DNA of 64,000 nucleotides from Nipponacmea schrenckii (Eukaryota; Mollusca; Gastropoda; Lottiidae): assembly GCA_030562195.1 (NCBI GenBank), contig JAUJPP010000007.1, forward strand, positions 21,325,769 to 21,389,768. Reading direction: 5' to 3'. The position numbers and the translations under genes are program-made. Positions 1 to 15,900 of this stretch are shown here, piece after piece (positions within the stretch are counted from its first letter, which is position 1; each line of letters starts with the position of its first letter). A model generated the notes under the pieces. That model had not been told where the DNA came from. It did not search any database and was given only the letters and a program-made list of their open reading frames with translations.

Positions 1-3000
1 AAGACGTTAAAAATATAAAAGTTTGAAATATAAATTTCATTATCATGGTTTCTCAAACGAAGCCCACAGAAGCCGTGATGTTCTCTTTAAACTCTCTTCG
101 TCTCTTCGTTTCGCCTTTAAAATTAGTCATGGTTCCAAAGTTTTCACAACAGAGTCATGAGCAGAACTCTCAAAATTCTCAGAGCAGAAAACAATAATGG
201 AAGACTGTAACTTGCAATTACCCTGGTTGTGAATATAATTTGGAAATTAATTGTTCCATACAAAAAAAAAAAGAAAGAAAAAAAAACCAAAAAAACATAA
301 AAATGCAAAATTAGGGAAGCTGTAATCCAGTTGATAAACGGGTAAGTGTAGAGGAACTCGGAGCGCTCTCAAGAGTAAAATAAAAACATATCAGTGAACA
401 CATATACCAGAGATATTTTAACTGTTATTTTATAACACAAGTTAAATTTGCACATATATTTCCATATTTTGATATTCCCAAGTTAAGTGTGTGTTATATA
501 TAATTCTAGCAGCTTACACGATAACAAATTAATTTAACTATAAAATACACGGGCTAACAACTCAATAATACAATACTTACTATCTAAAAAGGAAAGCTGA
601 AGGATAAATAAATTTTATTGAAACTATGTTCAGTATCCCCGTGAGATGATGAAAGTTTACGAGCAGGAAGAAGGTCCTCATCAGGTGAACATTTCACCCA
701 TTTATCTGAGCTTTACGAGCTAAATGGGGCATATTCTGCACGTGGCCATAATTCAAACATTATGCTGTTTGATGTTTTATGTTTATTTACTAATTGAATT
801 ATCCAGGGGTAACTTTACTAATCAGCGCGCATGTCATTTGCCTAATAAGACAATAATGTATTTAGCTTGCGGGTAATCGACGTTTGGTCACTGATGGTAG
901 AAATCAAATTTGATAATTTTATTATATTTGCCTGGTTTACTCCTTAGAGCTTTATCATTTTAAATATTTGTACATTGTTTGTTGATTTCCCGCGTGTATT
1001 ACACCAGTTACAGAAGTCGTTACTGTGAATCTGATATATCGGCCATTTTGCTTTAGGGAAAAGAAAAGGAGTTATTAAATTATCGCATTTAGAGTGATAT
1101 TTTCATAGCAGGTGTGATGGCTTCGATTTTCCAATAAAAGTCACATCTAGGCCTTTTACCAGTTGAGATAATCTAATTATTCCATTTAGATCCCTAGCTA
1201 TTTTCGAATGCGTGGTTTTCCGAGATGACGAGAGATTGCAAGAATTGACCCTTAAAGCGTGAAAGGTCGAGTTTGGTGTCCGATTAGCGAGAAAATAACG
1301 GGTGAAATTTCTCCCTAGTGGAGCGTTTACTCGCCATCGTCTGTTTAAGTAATGGATAACGTGATGATTTGGAGGAGTAAAAACACCCCAAATATCGCCA
1401 TCAAAATTATCTGTATAATCAGTTTGACAGTTGGTAAAAGAGGATAAATCACACTGATATCCTATCATTAAGAAACATTTTGATGAATACAAAATGGCGA
1501 TCAATGTCTGACCCCGTCTCTATGATCAAAAACAATTATATTGATTGTATCGTTAAAGGCTAACACTCATATTCTCACTCTGACGACTTTACTCCTGATT
1601 CTTATCATCCTTTAGCAAATTGAGAATTATTTCTGCATCGAGGGATATTCTTGCGTTCAATTTCATACAAAATTGATTTTTATATATCCCCCTTGAAATA
1701 TTTCTATTCACTGATCTTTACTACCAAAATCATCTCAGTTACGTTTAGATTTTCTCTTTTAAAGATTAAATACGTCTTAGTATGGACATGCATTTTAAAG
1801 TTTATAACACTTGTTTAATAAAGTATATATTTTCGCCGGACTTTTCGCCAGAACTACTCAATTCTCTGAAAACGCGTGTTAAAAATTACTTTTTTTAATC
1901 ATTATTTACTTTTATAGGCTTATTTGACTATAGATGTGTTCTTCCGTATAGCCTACATTTTATATACGAGAAATCCCTAACTAAATCATCAAAGGAAGAC
2001 AATTTAACTTTTTAAAGTTTCAAACAACTGGTATCGCTCTACAACTTAGATTACCAAGTCGACATTCCTTTCAAATATTGTTTATTTGGTATATTTATTG
2101 AAAGGATATCATCGAAATAGCGGTACATTAAAAACAGTCGTTGGGAAATTCTAAAAACCAAACTAATTCATCTTCCGAACAGAAAATAACTCTTTTTCAT
2201 TTTCGGTAAATATGTTTATGCGAGAGTTAAATTTTGACTTTACGGATTTCCGGTTAATTTCAGGAGATGACAGGATTGAAACCCTGTCCAGTTATATAAA
2301 GAAACGAGGCGCTTTCAACCTCTTTATACAGCCTTGTCCGATTAGAGAACAGCTTTTCCTTTAATAATAAAGAGTTCGTCCACACAGCTAGAATTTAGTA
2401 AACAAGAGTCAACTGTCAGGAACTGTAAAAATAATGTCCGTACGATTAAGAGGCCGGGTGTATACGAAATTTGTAACAAAAGATTTGATATTTTTCAATT
2501 TAGTAACACAGTACTATCCATATGTTCAATACATTTCTTGATTAGGACATTGCAGCGCGAATCAACCCGAGTTCTGTCAGAAAAAACCTTTTCCCCTGAG
2601 ATGAGAACATTTTCTTGAGAGAGTGAATCTTTGAGATAATGAAATAATTATAATAATCATCATGGCACTCAAATTACCACAAATTATATTTGGTTTATTT
2701 TATTTCGCGCCTTTTTCCAGCCTTAATCGTTTGTGGTTGTGAAAATAAAGCTGATGAAAACTGACAACTCCGCCTGCGACTTGTTTAATTGTCTTAACTT
2801 TAATAATTTGTGTACGCCTTTACCAAATGTTCATGTAATTATTCATATTTCAATTGTTTAATGTTTTATGTTGATTAATTAATAAGAATAAATGATTTGT
2901 GGCTATATGTTGATTGTAATTTAATTCATTTGAACATCTTTTCTCAAAAGAAAAAAAAAGAAAAGAAAGAAGTCATTTCTTAAAAGTTTTTAAAAGTGGA

Positions 3001-6000
3001 TAAAACTTAACGGTATATTGGAGAAAATGATTGAAGGTGCAGATTCTACATAGTTTACGTTCGGCATCATATAACTGCTAGTCGCTGCTTTAGGCATTTA
3101 TTATTTCTAAATTGTTTCTCGAATTCATATTATTGTCTGTGCACATGCTCTGGGGTATTAAGCAATTCATCGATAAGAAATTAATACGATTAGAGTAAAT
3201 GTTATTAAGTCTATTTACAGTCGGTGGAATTGGAGAATGAAATAAGATCATAAATGTGTTATAATGTTAGTAAGGAAAGACGTCCCTGTAGTACCCTATC
3301 ACAACACCAGGGTATCTTACATTAGAATGTATTAAGACTTTATTAATACCAATTATCACATCTGTCCAAACTTGGCCAACTGTAATTATGTAAGTGTTTT
3401 ATGGATTTATTCTGTCGTCCTTTAACTCAAGGATAATGTTACATCATTATAAATAGGAACGTTACAGAAATTCAAGACTTTCATAGAGATCACTTTTTAT
3501 TGATTATATAGAAAAGGAGGCTTCTCAAGTCGGAGGTACTGCTACCACCGAATAAACATATCAACATCGACATAATTTTTCTGTACTACAAAAGTAGTTT
3601 TCAGTACTTCATTGGGAATGTAAAACTTTAATATGCTGTTTTGCCAAATCTGAATTTGTTAAATGTATATAAACAACAAACTAAAAAATTACGTACCTCG
3701 AAAATTTGAAGAATCAAATCCAAATATCCATTGAGAGTTTGTTAGAAACTTAAAGATTTAGTTGGACTTATGACCATCTGACAATTTGGGCAATCGAGGG
3801 CACTCGAAGAGTTAGATTTCGGTTAGGGCTACATCCCTTATCACAAGTTTGAAGATCAAAGCGATACATCATTACACTCACCAACCTCAGAATAAACTGT
3901 TTAAACCATTGTTACAAAATCTAAATTGGGGTACATTCTGTTATCAGAAGGCATTATGTTTATCTTGAATAGTATTGTTTTCAGCATACTAATAATCCGT
4001 GGGTTTGCATGTTCTATTTTATAATAGTACAGTATAATGCAATACTAAAAAGTGTAAATAAAACATTAATTTTAAACAAATCTAATTTTAAAATTTGTCA
4101 GTCAGTAACAAAAACTGATAAAATGAACAGATTTAATTTTACTTGGCCCGATACATAAATCATGGAATGATCATTCACATGACCATTAACATCAAATCTC
4201 AAGGACTTAAAAGAATATAACTTGTTGATCTTTACAACCTCTTCTAGTCAACTTCCCTTCACTTGCAAAAACCTACACCATTAGCGTTAACCCCGGCAAA
4301 TATTGGCCTGCTTTATACACATGATATTACTCAACATATCCTTTAATTTAGCAAATCAATATACGGTGGTCCTGAAGTAGCTATCGTATAATCTCGCTGA
4401 AAGTGTGATTGTGTGGCGCCGAGATTTCATCTTGTTGAACGGCTATCTATGGCTTGATCGCGAATTTGGTAATAGTTTTGCTATCGTGTTATTTATAAAA
4501 CGTTACTTTCAATGTTGTGTTAGTTATTTCTCAGTCTTAGGAATAACAAAATTCCTAAAAAAAATTCGAAACACATTGAACTCATTCAACATTTTTAGAT
4601 CATATAGCACCAATCTCTCGGTGTCTTGAGGGCACAAACAACTAACCCTAAAAACATGATATATAGGGTATAAAAATTACCCACCACTGTCCAAAATATA
4701 TTTAGTGGTTGCTAATGTTTTCTTTCATCTAAACAATGTATCTAATTGGCCAGTTGTTAATGCCAGTCAATGTCAATCTGCGGTATTGCGGGAACGAGAC
4801 ATTCTCATTCCCATCTTGTTTGCAACACAAAGTACCGTTTAACAATTAGTAGAGGGCTAACATCTTTCTCCTCTCAGTCAATTCAGTTGAGCATCCATAA
4901 TATTGTAAATGTAAGCAACTGTTGCTTAGATAATGAATGTGTAGAAAGTAGTTGTCAACATTCTTATCTAGACAGACATGAGAGAACATCGTGTGAAATC
5001 GAAATTATGAGGAAGTCAAAAATGATGACTAAGCTGGAATTAAGATTGTCACCAAGATTTTATTGACTAACGAGCTAGTTTGACTGTTTAAATAATGTTA
5101 ACAAATGGTGATATAGACTGATTTTATTAAAGATCTACTAGTGTCTACACGAATTAGACTAATTCATCATTTCTATAACACTTCATTATCCACTGGTCAG
5201 TCCTGACCAATATGGTCACCAAATTACATTAGACTGATATATTGAGATATTGTATTTATACGATATTACTATCTCGATTGGGCTTGAGAAAAGTCTGAAT
5301 AAGATTGAGACAAGGGTCAATTGATTAAAAACGGTCTAGTTAAATATCAAAACACATTCTTACTATTAAAGTCTAGAATTATTCTTCAGACCTACAAGAT
5401 CCACTTTCAGATTGTATATACACGGACAGAAATCAGGGTTGTCAACCAAAAATATATATCAATACTGCGAAAATGAATATTCTGCAATATGAACGTATCT
5501 TGCAACAACAACAAAAAACAAAAAAAATCAATTTATTTTCATTTTTGACTATCGTTGTTTACGGTTTGGTATCATGATTGGTAATTTATAAAGTTAAAAT
5601 TCTTTCATTAAAACATGTGTATCTTCTGTGATACATTCAGATTTGTGATCGATTGTCTTAAGAACACAAACACAATATGTAGTATTCACAAAAAGCGAGT
5701 ATGCGCCTTTCTAACGACATGTGGAAACTGCTATACATATATTTGACAGTTGATTAATGGAAGTGTCTTTGATAAGTCCACAGTAGGTAGTCGTCAACAG
5801 AAAACTATGATGATAAAAAAAATAGATGCTAGAGATTAACAGGATGTTAACATGGGTATCGTCGGTTTTTCCTACTAAATAGCATCTTATGTGGATATAC
5901 AGATATTAAGTTGTTACAAGAATATAAAATATGTCGGCACTGACACATGTTTATAACAACACGTCATCATGAGAATGCGATAAAAGAATTCTCCCATCTT

Positions 6001-9000
6001 GTTAAACAGGTGATTAACGTGCGGGTTAGAGGCTATGTGTCATGACGCTAAATGCGCGGGTTAAAGATCGTGTCACGTGCTGACAAGTGAGTGTTATCTC
6101 CTGTCGTTTCCAACAAGTGAAGAAAACATCGAGGATTTTTTTAGCCTTCTGGTCTTGTCTTCAACACTGAGAATAATTCTAGTCTTTAGTGTCAGTTTTA
6201 AATAGTAGTAATTATAGACGTGTTAGTCATTCCTTTACTCGTTTCTTTACACCATGATATTCTATGATGTATTCCATTTTTCACGCAGATTTAAAAGAAA
6301 TCAAGATAAGAATTGTAAAGAATTTTAAATGGTGTTTAATTGGATGATATATTGAGGATGTTCTAATCATCATAAAGAAACTGGATGGAAAAATCTCAGT
6401 AGGAAACTTCAGCCGGTTATAACATATAACTTTCTTTAAACCATTTTTAATTGTAAATATGTGTTACGAGTGTTTGGCATAATGTTATATGAAGGCAGGT
6501 GTATTAGCTCCCCTTATCTCTTTATCAAGTGTTATTTTAATAGACTTCCAGTGTTGTCACTTATTTCTTATAAATGTCTGATATTGTTGTAATGGCTACA
6601 CAATATGATCTTGTAATCTTGTATCTAGGCGTATGTATCACAGATAATCGTATACATACCTCAAACATTCATAAACTTTAAAATGTGGAAATTGTAATTT
6701 GTTTGTGTTACATGCCTAATGAATTCATAAGGAAAATTTAACTTAAAAGGTCGAAAGCAAACATTTTCTATATTTCATGTTGCCGGTGCTTCCGTTTATT
6801 CAGATCAGAAGAGATCTTCCAAATAGCTTTTGACATAGTTCATTCTTACTATGTACGAAGTTTACTGATATCCCGAAAAACAATATGTTGTTCTTAACAG
6901 GTTTATCAAATCTTTTCACAGAATAAAAGCACTGTTGTTTCAATATCCAATATCGGCATAGTTAGATTACCCTTGTTGATTTCTAGAATATCATATTGGT
7001 TGAATATTGTTGATATATCGTGTCAATTAGAATAGAAATAGAGGGGTTAAGGTTATTTATCATATCTTAATAACATCTCTGCCACTGCAACATATGTAAT
7101 ATTTCCACTTAGTATTTTCTTACTTTAACAACTCTTCTTTAATTGTATATGACAGCTTCGGGGTTATCGTACCTGATTGGGCCAATACTTGCACGTGCTT
7201 TATGTTTGACATTTGGGTTTAATCAAAATTAGGCTGTGAAAAATTATCCACAATTCCCTTCTGCCTTTCTTCCGGTTTGCGAACTAATTTGTTTGGTGCA
7301 CTCTGAACTCTTTATTTAAATTATTTCTCATATTTATCACGAGAATTATTTAAGGCAGATAGAGACAGAAATTGACAATCTTATCTGTATAGAATATGTT
7401 AATAGTTATAATACACGTAGACAGCCAAATACCATCAAATGAAATTCCACTACACCCTTCTTAACTCTAATTTATTGTATCTATTCAACCTTTTACATTT
7501 AGAGTATGCTAGAATTTACACTACGCCTTTTCTTGACAGTTTGGCTTTTTAAAATTCATTTACGGAGTACAGAGAATCCAAATTTAACATCTTTGCTTCG
7601 TTCAAAGCGATTCCTAGTGATAGTTTGTTACTACTTAAATATACTCAGATTCAATACCAACCAATTAGTATGACACAACACCAAAAGTTTACAGCACCTT
7701 TGTTTCATAAACATGTATATGGCATAGAAATTTATTATTATTTGACCATCTGCTGTTACTAAGATTATTGGACAATCAAATTTCTTAAACCACTTAAAAC
7801 ATATTCTTAAAAACTTGAAATTTCTACAAGATTTTTAGGAGATGAAATACTTGCAGGGCACTGTCTTTCATCCAAACAATGTAATTACAAGTTGTGTATT
7901 CACAAAAGTGACAGTTATAAAAATATGGCCGGCATTTTTCACAACCTCGTGAGATAGGCATTTATTTGGTAACCAAAGATATTTTTTCCCACTATAGTTA
8001 AGGTTTAGGAATAACAATTGTCTCGATAGTATATCTAGGGGTTTTTAAAAATGCTTAAAGGTTTAAGTATCGACACTCCTTCTTTCCAGTAATAAAAAGT
8101 TATGTGATCTCTCGATATGTACCACTGCATTTTGGTCTGTCGTATAAATTGATCTATGTTTATATTTTATGAAATGTCGAAGCAAATTAACACACAACAG
8201 ATAGGTATATAATAATGTCATGGTTAATATATAGCCTTATAAAATATCCACCAGAAACAAGTACTTCATCTTCAAACTTTTATTTTATTATATACAAACT
8301 TGATATGGGGTAAACTTAGAAAAACTAGAGTCTACCCTATACTACACCATCACCTCAAGTAGACAGAAATCTAGACTTAAACCAGATAAATTATCGCCAG
8401 TTTTTACAGATTTGTAAATGGTTTGCATTCCATTCACAACAATAAAATCCGATAAGAAAAAACAGACTCAAGGAAGAAAAACTATGACATTAAAGTGTTG
8501 ACATGAGCGACCGTTTTACAGTAAAGATGGCGGACAAGTTGATGGGTGGTCTAAAGCAATGGTTTTTCTCGAATGTCTTATTTTCCAAATACTAATGCCA
8601 TGTCAAGACACCAACTCAAATGTGTGGTCGTGTAGTAGTTTAAATGATATATTTTTTTGTTTGACAGTTATAATGGTTATAGTTGGCATTAAATAATTGG
8701 TAACTGTCTTTTTAAAGGACCAGCAATTGTTTTCAGAACTTGTGACTAAGTAGGGATAATCAGATTTACCTTGGAAGTGGATATTTCAATGATACCCTTG
8801 CCGATGTCTGTGGAAAATATATAGTTTTACGTCATCTTTGTATTTACGGTATATCGGAATGGTCTAATCTAATAACTTGGGCAACTTGGGCAAGTGTAAT
8901 TTAAGTAGAAAATAGTGTACATTTCAAACTATAAAGCGAATAAACGACATCGCTTATGACAAGGCGTTCGGCCATAAAGCGTATTGTAACAGGCTTGTAA

Positions 9001-12000
9001 GTAATGAAACAGTAAACGTGATACGATGAACTAGAAGAATAAAGTAGAACGGATGTAATAATACTTCATAAAATGCATAAATCACTTAAATTAGAATCCA
9101 AAATAACGGATAAACAACATTTGACTATTTAAACCTGTCACAGATCACTTGCCGTATATTAACACTTAGTGGCGAAAATTTGTTAATATTTTTCCAAGTA
9201 AATGTTCTACAGATGTAGTTGGCAGAAACCAGAAGTCTGATAATATCAACACATTGAAGAGGAGGTCTTCACTCGATTGAGAGTTTTAACAACGTTTTCT
9301 CTACAATATAAATAAAATGGTTTTTATAGACAGCTAAATAAGTTGAATTTAGTGCATATTTATAACATGAAAACTACAAGATTTTAAATCAAGTGGATGT
9401 TTCATGCTGTTGAGAATCTGGTTAGAATTATATCTTGGTAGTATTACTATACTTAGTTAGAAGCATATAAGGACTTGGTAGAAAGGAACGTTTTAACCAA
9501 TATTTGATTTAAAGGGGGGTTTAGCTTACAGTATTAGAACGGCATTTCTTGTGCAAAAGTTGATTCTGAGTTTTGATGACCGATTTGAGGGAAAATACCA
9601 TTTGCGTTGTTCTATTAATTGCATAGAGATAGCTCTACCTAGATTACACACAAAGTATAGTTGTTAGTTTTTCATATGACACTTTTGCTTTAACTTACCG
9701 TAACTAAGTATATACGTATAATCATCAAAACTTATACATCAATTTGTCTTAAAGATATATCAATACATTACATTTATAGAGAGGAACTTTATATTCCACC
9801 TTGATTGAGTTATACTAATACAGATAACATTTAATATAAATTATGATTTTAACAAGAAAGAATGAAAGAGATTGATCAAGTACAAACTTATGTAAATTGA
9901 TAAACATCACGGTGGGAGTTTGTTAGAAAATTATTAAATAACTAGAAAAAATCTTATTATTTTGACATTTTCACCTAAAGTGCAGAATTTTCATCAATAA
10001 ATCAGGTAAATAAAGACCCCAGGATGTGACGCCGTGACACCATACTTCACCCGTTAGTTTTCATACAGATCTAGGGGGGCCTCATATATCTCAGACAATG
10101 TTTAAAATTTAGGAAAAGATTGCGTGTTTATGGAGATATGTTTCTTTAGTAAATTTACGTATCAAATCCCATCCCCACCATAAATTTCGAGCCCTTGCTA
10201 AGGCAATCACCACTCTATTTGAACTGTAAACAACACAAACGACTACTGCATGGTGTGTGGCCTCGAATATTGTTGGTACTTTCTGGTGCAATATAAACGT
10301 AAATAGGGCATTATTTAGGAATTAGTATACAAACTTCAAATGTTAAAGATGACTCCTCTTGTTTTAAAGATATTGTTTACACTGATAAAAGCAAATAGCC
10401 AATTATGCCGTTAAACTTTAAAGTCTGTAGTGTATACCACAATCATCTTGGATGAAAAACTTAACTTTACGCCAGAAAAATCGGCAAATACATCTCCGGA
10501 GAAAACAATAAATGTCTTAGAGGGATATAGATTGGACAACACCCTCGAAAATAAGAGCGCTTGTCAGAGGAAAATGGGAAGATATAGACGTTACAGAACA
10601 ATAAACCAATTATCCAGGCAGAGCTATGATGCTGTAGATGATTATGCTACACATACAAACAGGAAAATACCATCTTCATACCTTTATTACATTAACGTTC
10701 CCATCTAATCGTGTATATCGAATAGATTTTAATACACTGCTTTTCTTACTATTTGTTTTTATCCGGATAAGGTACTGCAGAACCTTAAAAAGTTTAACTT
10801 CATCAATAGTATTGGGCTCTTAGTTGTAGAAAATGTTGTTTTTGACAAGGATAATGGATATAAGCTTTCTGATTTAAAGTGTTGTTATTAACCTGTCGTT
10901 CTTGATTACCTTAGAAATCTACTGTACTGAACAGTTGATAGTATTTGCTCTATTACCAATTACCATTTACAGGTTTAAATAATATTCAACTTATTCACCA
11001 ACTGTGGCAATGTAAACTTCCAGATAATCATTACATTTAAAATCTCTCAGGACCAAAAAGGTGCATAAGTATATAATTAAGGGTCATATATTGTCAATTT
11101 ATTCTGACTACATCCGATTCCATGACGTCATGATGCTTAGAAACCTAAAGATATGAAGAATAGTCACATCATTTCAGAAGGAATCTTGCAGTCCCAACAG
11201 TTTGGTCACTGTCCTCTTCCGGAAAAGTTCTTAATGTTTTATCGCATAAAAAGGTGAATGTTTTTTTACCTTGTCTGAATCACAAAGAAAGCAATAAAAC
11301 TTCAAGTTGTTATCGGCTATTTACTGATATATTTGTGAATTGTCTTTCATCGTGTGAAATCTTACACAATGCACCAGTGTCGAGTGATGGTGGGGGAAGG
11401 TTAAAATCTTAGATTAGTGATAACTATACAAATATAATATATTCTTATTTCTATATCATTTAAATAAACATTGATATCAAACTTAGAGGAATTCAAAATA
11501 AAGACCAATAGACACTGCTTCATTATCTTAATTTCCTGTTGGCGACATGCAGATGGAAAATTCGCGCCAAAATGAGGAGTAAGTTAATTCTGTGAAAACA
11601 AGTCGACTGGCATGAGAAGAATATAAGAATTGTTGTAAATTACAAAGAGGTGTTTTATCATTTTGTTTCTATGTAATCGTGCTATGACAATTCATGATAA
11701 GTGAGAAAATAATGTTATCTTTTAAAAGAGAAGCTTCTTTAACGTTAACTAGCCTATCAACGCCAAGTTTAAAGATAGGAATAAAATTTAACTTGGCATC
11801 TCAACTATAATTTTAACTTGGCGTTGACGGTTGGAGATAACTACACATCATTCATGGCCGTTAGGATTTTCTTTCAGCGAACAACATGTTTTACCTCTTG
11901 AGTTGGAAGTGTAATAATACTCTCTGGGTTCTTCAAAGATTAAAAGCATTTTTGTTCATTGAAATATACTTAAAATTGTATGCAATCAATATTCAAAATC

Positions 12001-12934
12001 TCACATATGCAAGCGTATGGATAAAGCCATTCTATAACTATCATTCGACGTAAAGAAAAAACGTTAATGCATCTGTTAGTGACTTCCATTGTGCAGATCT
12101 GTAGAGAATAAATCATTATAAAATCACGATTGCTTGTTTAAGACGCATGTTTCTTGACATGGCTTTGGTGGTGGACTATTGCGGGTGGTGGTGTGTAAGG
12201 AAAGTTAGAGGCCAAACCTTTCTGAATGTTTTCCTAATTTAATACAGGGATGAAAACATCATTAAAACAAATCCTCGGCGTGAGAACTCGTAAATCATGG
12301 AAGTATAATCTAAAGAATGACTTAGTATGTAAATTTATGCTCATGCATGCTGCCCTCTATCGTGTCCAATAATAACTGTAAACTGCAGTCAAAGGTACAC
12401 CCACTAGTGTGCTTTAGCAGTAAGTATTTAAAACAAAAATAAACGAGCAAAATCGAATTACTATAATGTTTAATTGCAATTGTTACAACGAAAATTCTTA
12501 TCATTTTAATGTTTTGCTCCGTAACAAAGGCACGATCTATAAGACGCTCACTCTTCCATAGACACAAGTTGTCTAAATTTGGTAATTTAGGGTCAAAAGT
12601 CACTTAAAAGTGAGACTAACAATTATTACTCTGATAAATAATACAAATAAAACAGTATCACAGTTTCAACAATAATTCACAAACTTATTACAGTTAACAA
12701 TAATCATATTACGATACATTATATCTTAACTTAATAACTTTATGCTTGTATTATAATTTACACACTTATATGTGTTTTTCGCGGAAAGAAAGTTATCATT
12801 GATTTGATCTCGAATCAATGTAAAGAATGCAACATTATTTTGGATCCAGTTCGGAATCGGTAACAACATAGACACTACTGATACTGTTCAGTCTCCACAA
12901 TGGTTTTACCAAAATCCTCACGAAGAAGCTGTCT
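1..12934. other. Long AT-rich intergenic region, no gene recognised
   Basis: I read this stretch on both strands and found no exon with a recognisable domain or with matching splice sites. The open frames in it are short, mostly lack an ATG start and have low-complexity or unstructured products. The longest is a 133-codon minus-strand frame at 1103-1504 that opens on TTG. The region lies downstream (3') of the tbx20 gene. It holds simple A-rich runs and the foldback at 11757-11827. It could contain regulatory elements or exons of a diverged gene that eye inspection cannot detect. Confidence 0.5.
11757..11827. repeat. Short inverted repeat
   Basis: The left arm at 11757-11773 (TCAACGCCAAGTTTAAA) is nearly the reverse complement of the right arm at 11811-11827, with about 37 bases between. 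The core TTAACTTGGC also occurs at about 11788, so the right arm is partly a direct duplicate. This could be a small foldback element or a chance hairpin. No function can be inferred. Confidence 0.45.
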
Positions 12935-15900
12935 TCAGGTTTCTGTAGATCGAGATTTGTCCGTGTATGGGTGGTAACGATGTAAACCCTGTGTATGTGC
13001 AGGTGATTTTGTCGTCTGCTGTGCAGCTCTTATATAATTCTGATAAATAGAACTTCTGATCATCATTTCATTTAAGGCAATTGCTGATTGACTGTCACTG
13101 TTGTAGACGTGGTTAACTAGCTGTGTGTACATGGTAATCTGAGATTTATCTACCATGGTAGGTGGGAGGGATCCGAAAGGCATTCGCCAAGCATTCATAT
13201 AAGACAGGGCCATTGAACTGTAGTCTGAAAAAAAAATTATACACTTGAAGCAGAATAAAAAAGAGCTGTGAACAGCACCGAGTGCGGAAATTTGATTCTT
13301 TTCGATGGGCTTTAATTCCGGAATTTCATATTTTTTTTTACCTAATATCGGTATATCTAAAAATATAAACGTGTCTGGTAATATTTTAAATTCGAAATTC
13401 AAAATTCGGTCCCAACAACTTTTAGATAAAGTATCAAGGCTTGGATAGAGGCCAAAATCATACAAATCAGATAAAAAATGGAGAAAGAATTTAAAAATTT
13501 TGCTAAAATGTGTTACTATAAGATAAGGACTCATGTATCACTTCCGGTAAGAATGTTTTCCTCGACGCGGATTGTAGCTGCACAATATGTTGTTTTGTCG
13601 AGATTTTTAATTTACAGCCTTGATGCACCAGGCGTGATAAAACCGGTAGTCCTCACGCCCAAAAGTGAAAAAAAAATTAAAAGCGCCATATCATTTCTAT
13701 GGACACCTTGTCTAAATTCTGATTGATCAGAAAATGAAAAAAGTAAAAGTAAGTTAGCAAAGTTAGAAATTTTGAATTTTTCAGGAAATATTTGTTCAAA
13801 TTTTTTTGGTAAAAAAAATTAAAAAATTTCAAATGCACAAAATACATCTTGTTACAATTAAACACAATTAAATTGACATATATAAAAAAAAATGAGGTAA
13901 ATCGATCAAGGAATTAGCCATACAGACTCGATGCAAAATTCTTGTAAATATTTGGTTTTAGATATTCTCTTGGTGGTTCATTCCTTTTCGAATTGTTTAG
14001 TAGACTAAAATAACATGCCATTTTCTGTTTTTGTTGGAGGCTTTGCACAAAAAATATAACGCCAAAAAAATCAAAGCTGTTCGCGATCAAACCGGAAGTG
14101 ATGCAAAAATTATGATGATTTAGTTTTATTTGTATGTACAATATGTCTATATTTTGTGAATTTCAGATCGATGACAAAGTTGCAGTTTTCAAATAATTTA
14201 CCCAAAATGTTTGATAACAATTATTTAATCCATAACATTTCAAAACCTTTAATTTATCAACTTCATAAAATAAAATAGAAAATTTGAACTAAATCGGCCA
14301 ATAAATAAAATCTAAGACGCGATGAAAATTTTTGCACCCAATTCAACATTTTTTATTCCAGCCCATTTAAAATTGTTTGGTTCGAACAAAAATGCTGTAT
14401 CTATTTCAGTTTTTTCTTGAGACGTACCCCGAGCCCCCCCCCCCCCCCCGCCCCCAAAAGCATGGTAATCGCAATAAATTCTTATGACCATGAAGTGACT
14501 AATGCACATATTAAAAGTTTTATTTAAAGTACCAATGTTGGGATATTTCAAATTACATAGAAAGTTTTTTTAGTTTAGACTAATAACGTTTGTTTTTGAG
14601 AGGAAAAGAAAATATTACCTTTATCCTGTTCACCATCTACCATATGAACTGAAGGAAAGGCCCTTAGTGGCGATCGTGAATAGGAATGACTGTGGATTAA
14701 AGACTCCATTGTTTCTCTACAATAAAAATAAACTGTTGAAAATAATTTGTAATATGAAACAATAATAAAAAAGAAATAGTAGGCAACAAAATATTGTCAT
14801 TGGTAGATTTTTAATAAGGAAGAAGCAATTAATGATATTGGATCATGAAACAGGGTCTTTACCTATCGAAGTCTGTTAGTCTAGTAGAATCTCTGAAACC
14901 TTTAGCAAATGGATTACTGTCTATCTTTAATTTCGTAATCTGAAAAGACAAAGATAGTGTTTTAAAGACAATGCCAATTAAGCTGCTTTTTAAATAGTTC
15001 TTGGAAGCATCTTTAGGTAAAATACATCTATACGAGTGACTGAATCTAATTGAATTTTAAGAGATTTTGATAAGGTTATAAATAGCAGCAAGACATTACT
15101 AGCTACAGTTGTGAAATTTCACAAAGTAACGTGTAACACCAGGGAGCACGACCTTACAGATACTTCACTCCATAAACATTGAGTAGTGATTGGAACTACC
15201 TCAACATTTAGCTAGTGTCAAGCCAGATGGCAGGCTGTAGGAGATAATCCGTGAGAAAGTAGGAAGAAGAAGATAATAGTTGTGGTTGAAAAATAAATGT
15301 ACTCAAGTAACATTTGATCTTTCCTACACCATCTTCACTTATTACATACATTAAATTGTTGGTGTTGGACCTTTACATAATAAAACATAAGATAATTTCT
15401 CCTCAAAATTTTAATTAAAGGTTTCATATGTTTCAAATGTCATAAAGACTTAAATTTTACCTTTCTGTTTTAGTGTGGACAAATACAAAATATTGTAAAG
15501 CAACTAATGGTAAATATAAAGTCTAGTGACGCTTTGAGTTTCGGTTTTTTAGAAGTCATTATACGGTTTATAATGCCAATTTACTAACCAATTGATTCTG
15601 ATAAGCTGTTACACCAATAAACATTGTTTCAGGAAAAGAATATGTCTTCACTTCATGTCCCTCAAGAGAAGTTATTGGAAGTTGTATATCATCAGTCTTC
15701 TTTACAACATGAACTCGTGGTTGATATTTATGCATGGAATTCACTATAGTCTGTAAAAGAGAGAATCGTAATGTATTTTAGTTGTTCTGATATTGAAATT
15801 ATCATTGCTAGAGATTAATGCTAGCTTTCAGATGGTTTATTTCTGAATTTTAACACTTAAATGAATGAGAGTCAACGCCTTTGTGATGTATGGTATCTTT

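Noticed and set aside
1103..1504. 133-codon minus-strand open frame
   Set aside because: It opens on TTG, has no recognised domain and no splice partner. The balanced composition could mean a conserved element, but nothing supports a protein.
10430..10823. Two overlapping plus-strand frames
   Set aside because: No ATG context, no recognised domain; composition is typical of AT-rich intergenic DNA.
13225..13534. Upstream extension of the last tbx20 exon frame
   Set aside because: The acceptor TTTTTTTCAG at 13225 joins exon 6 in phase; sequence above it is intron and has no T-box similarity.
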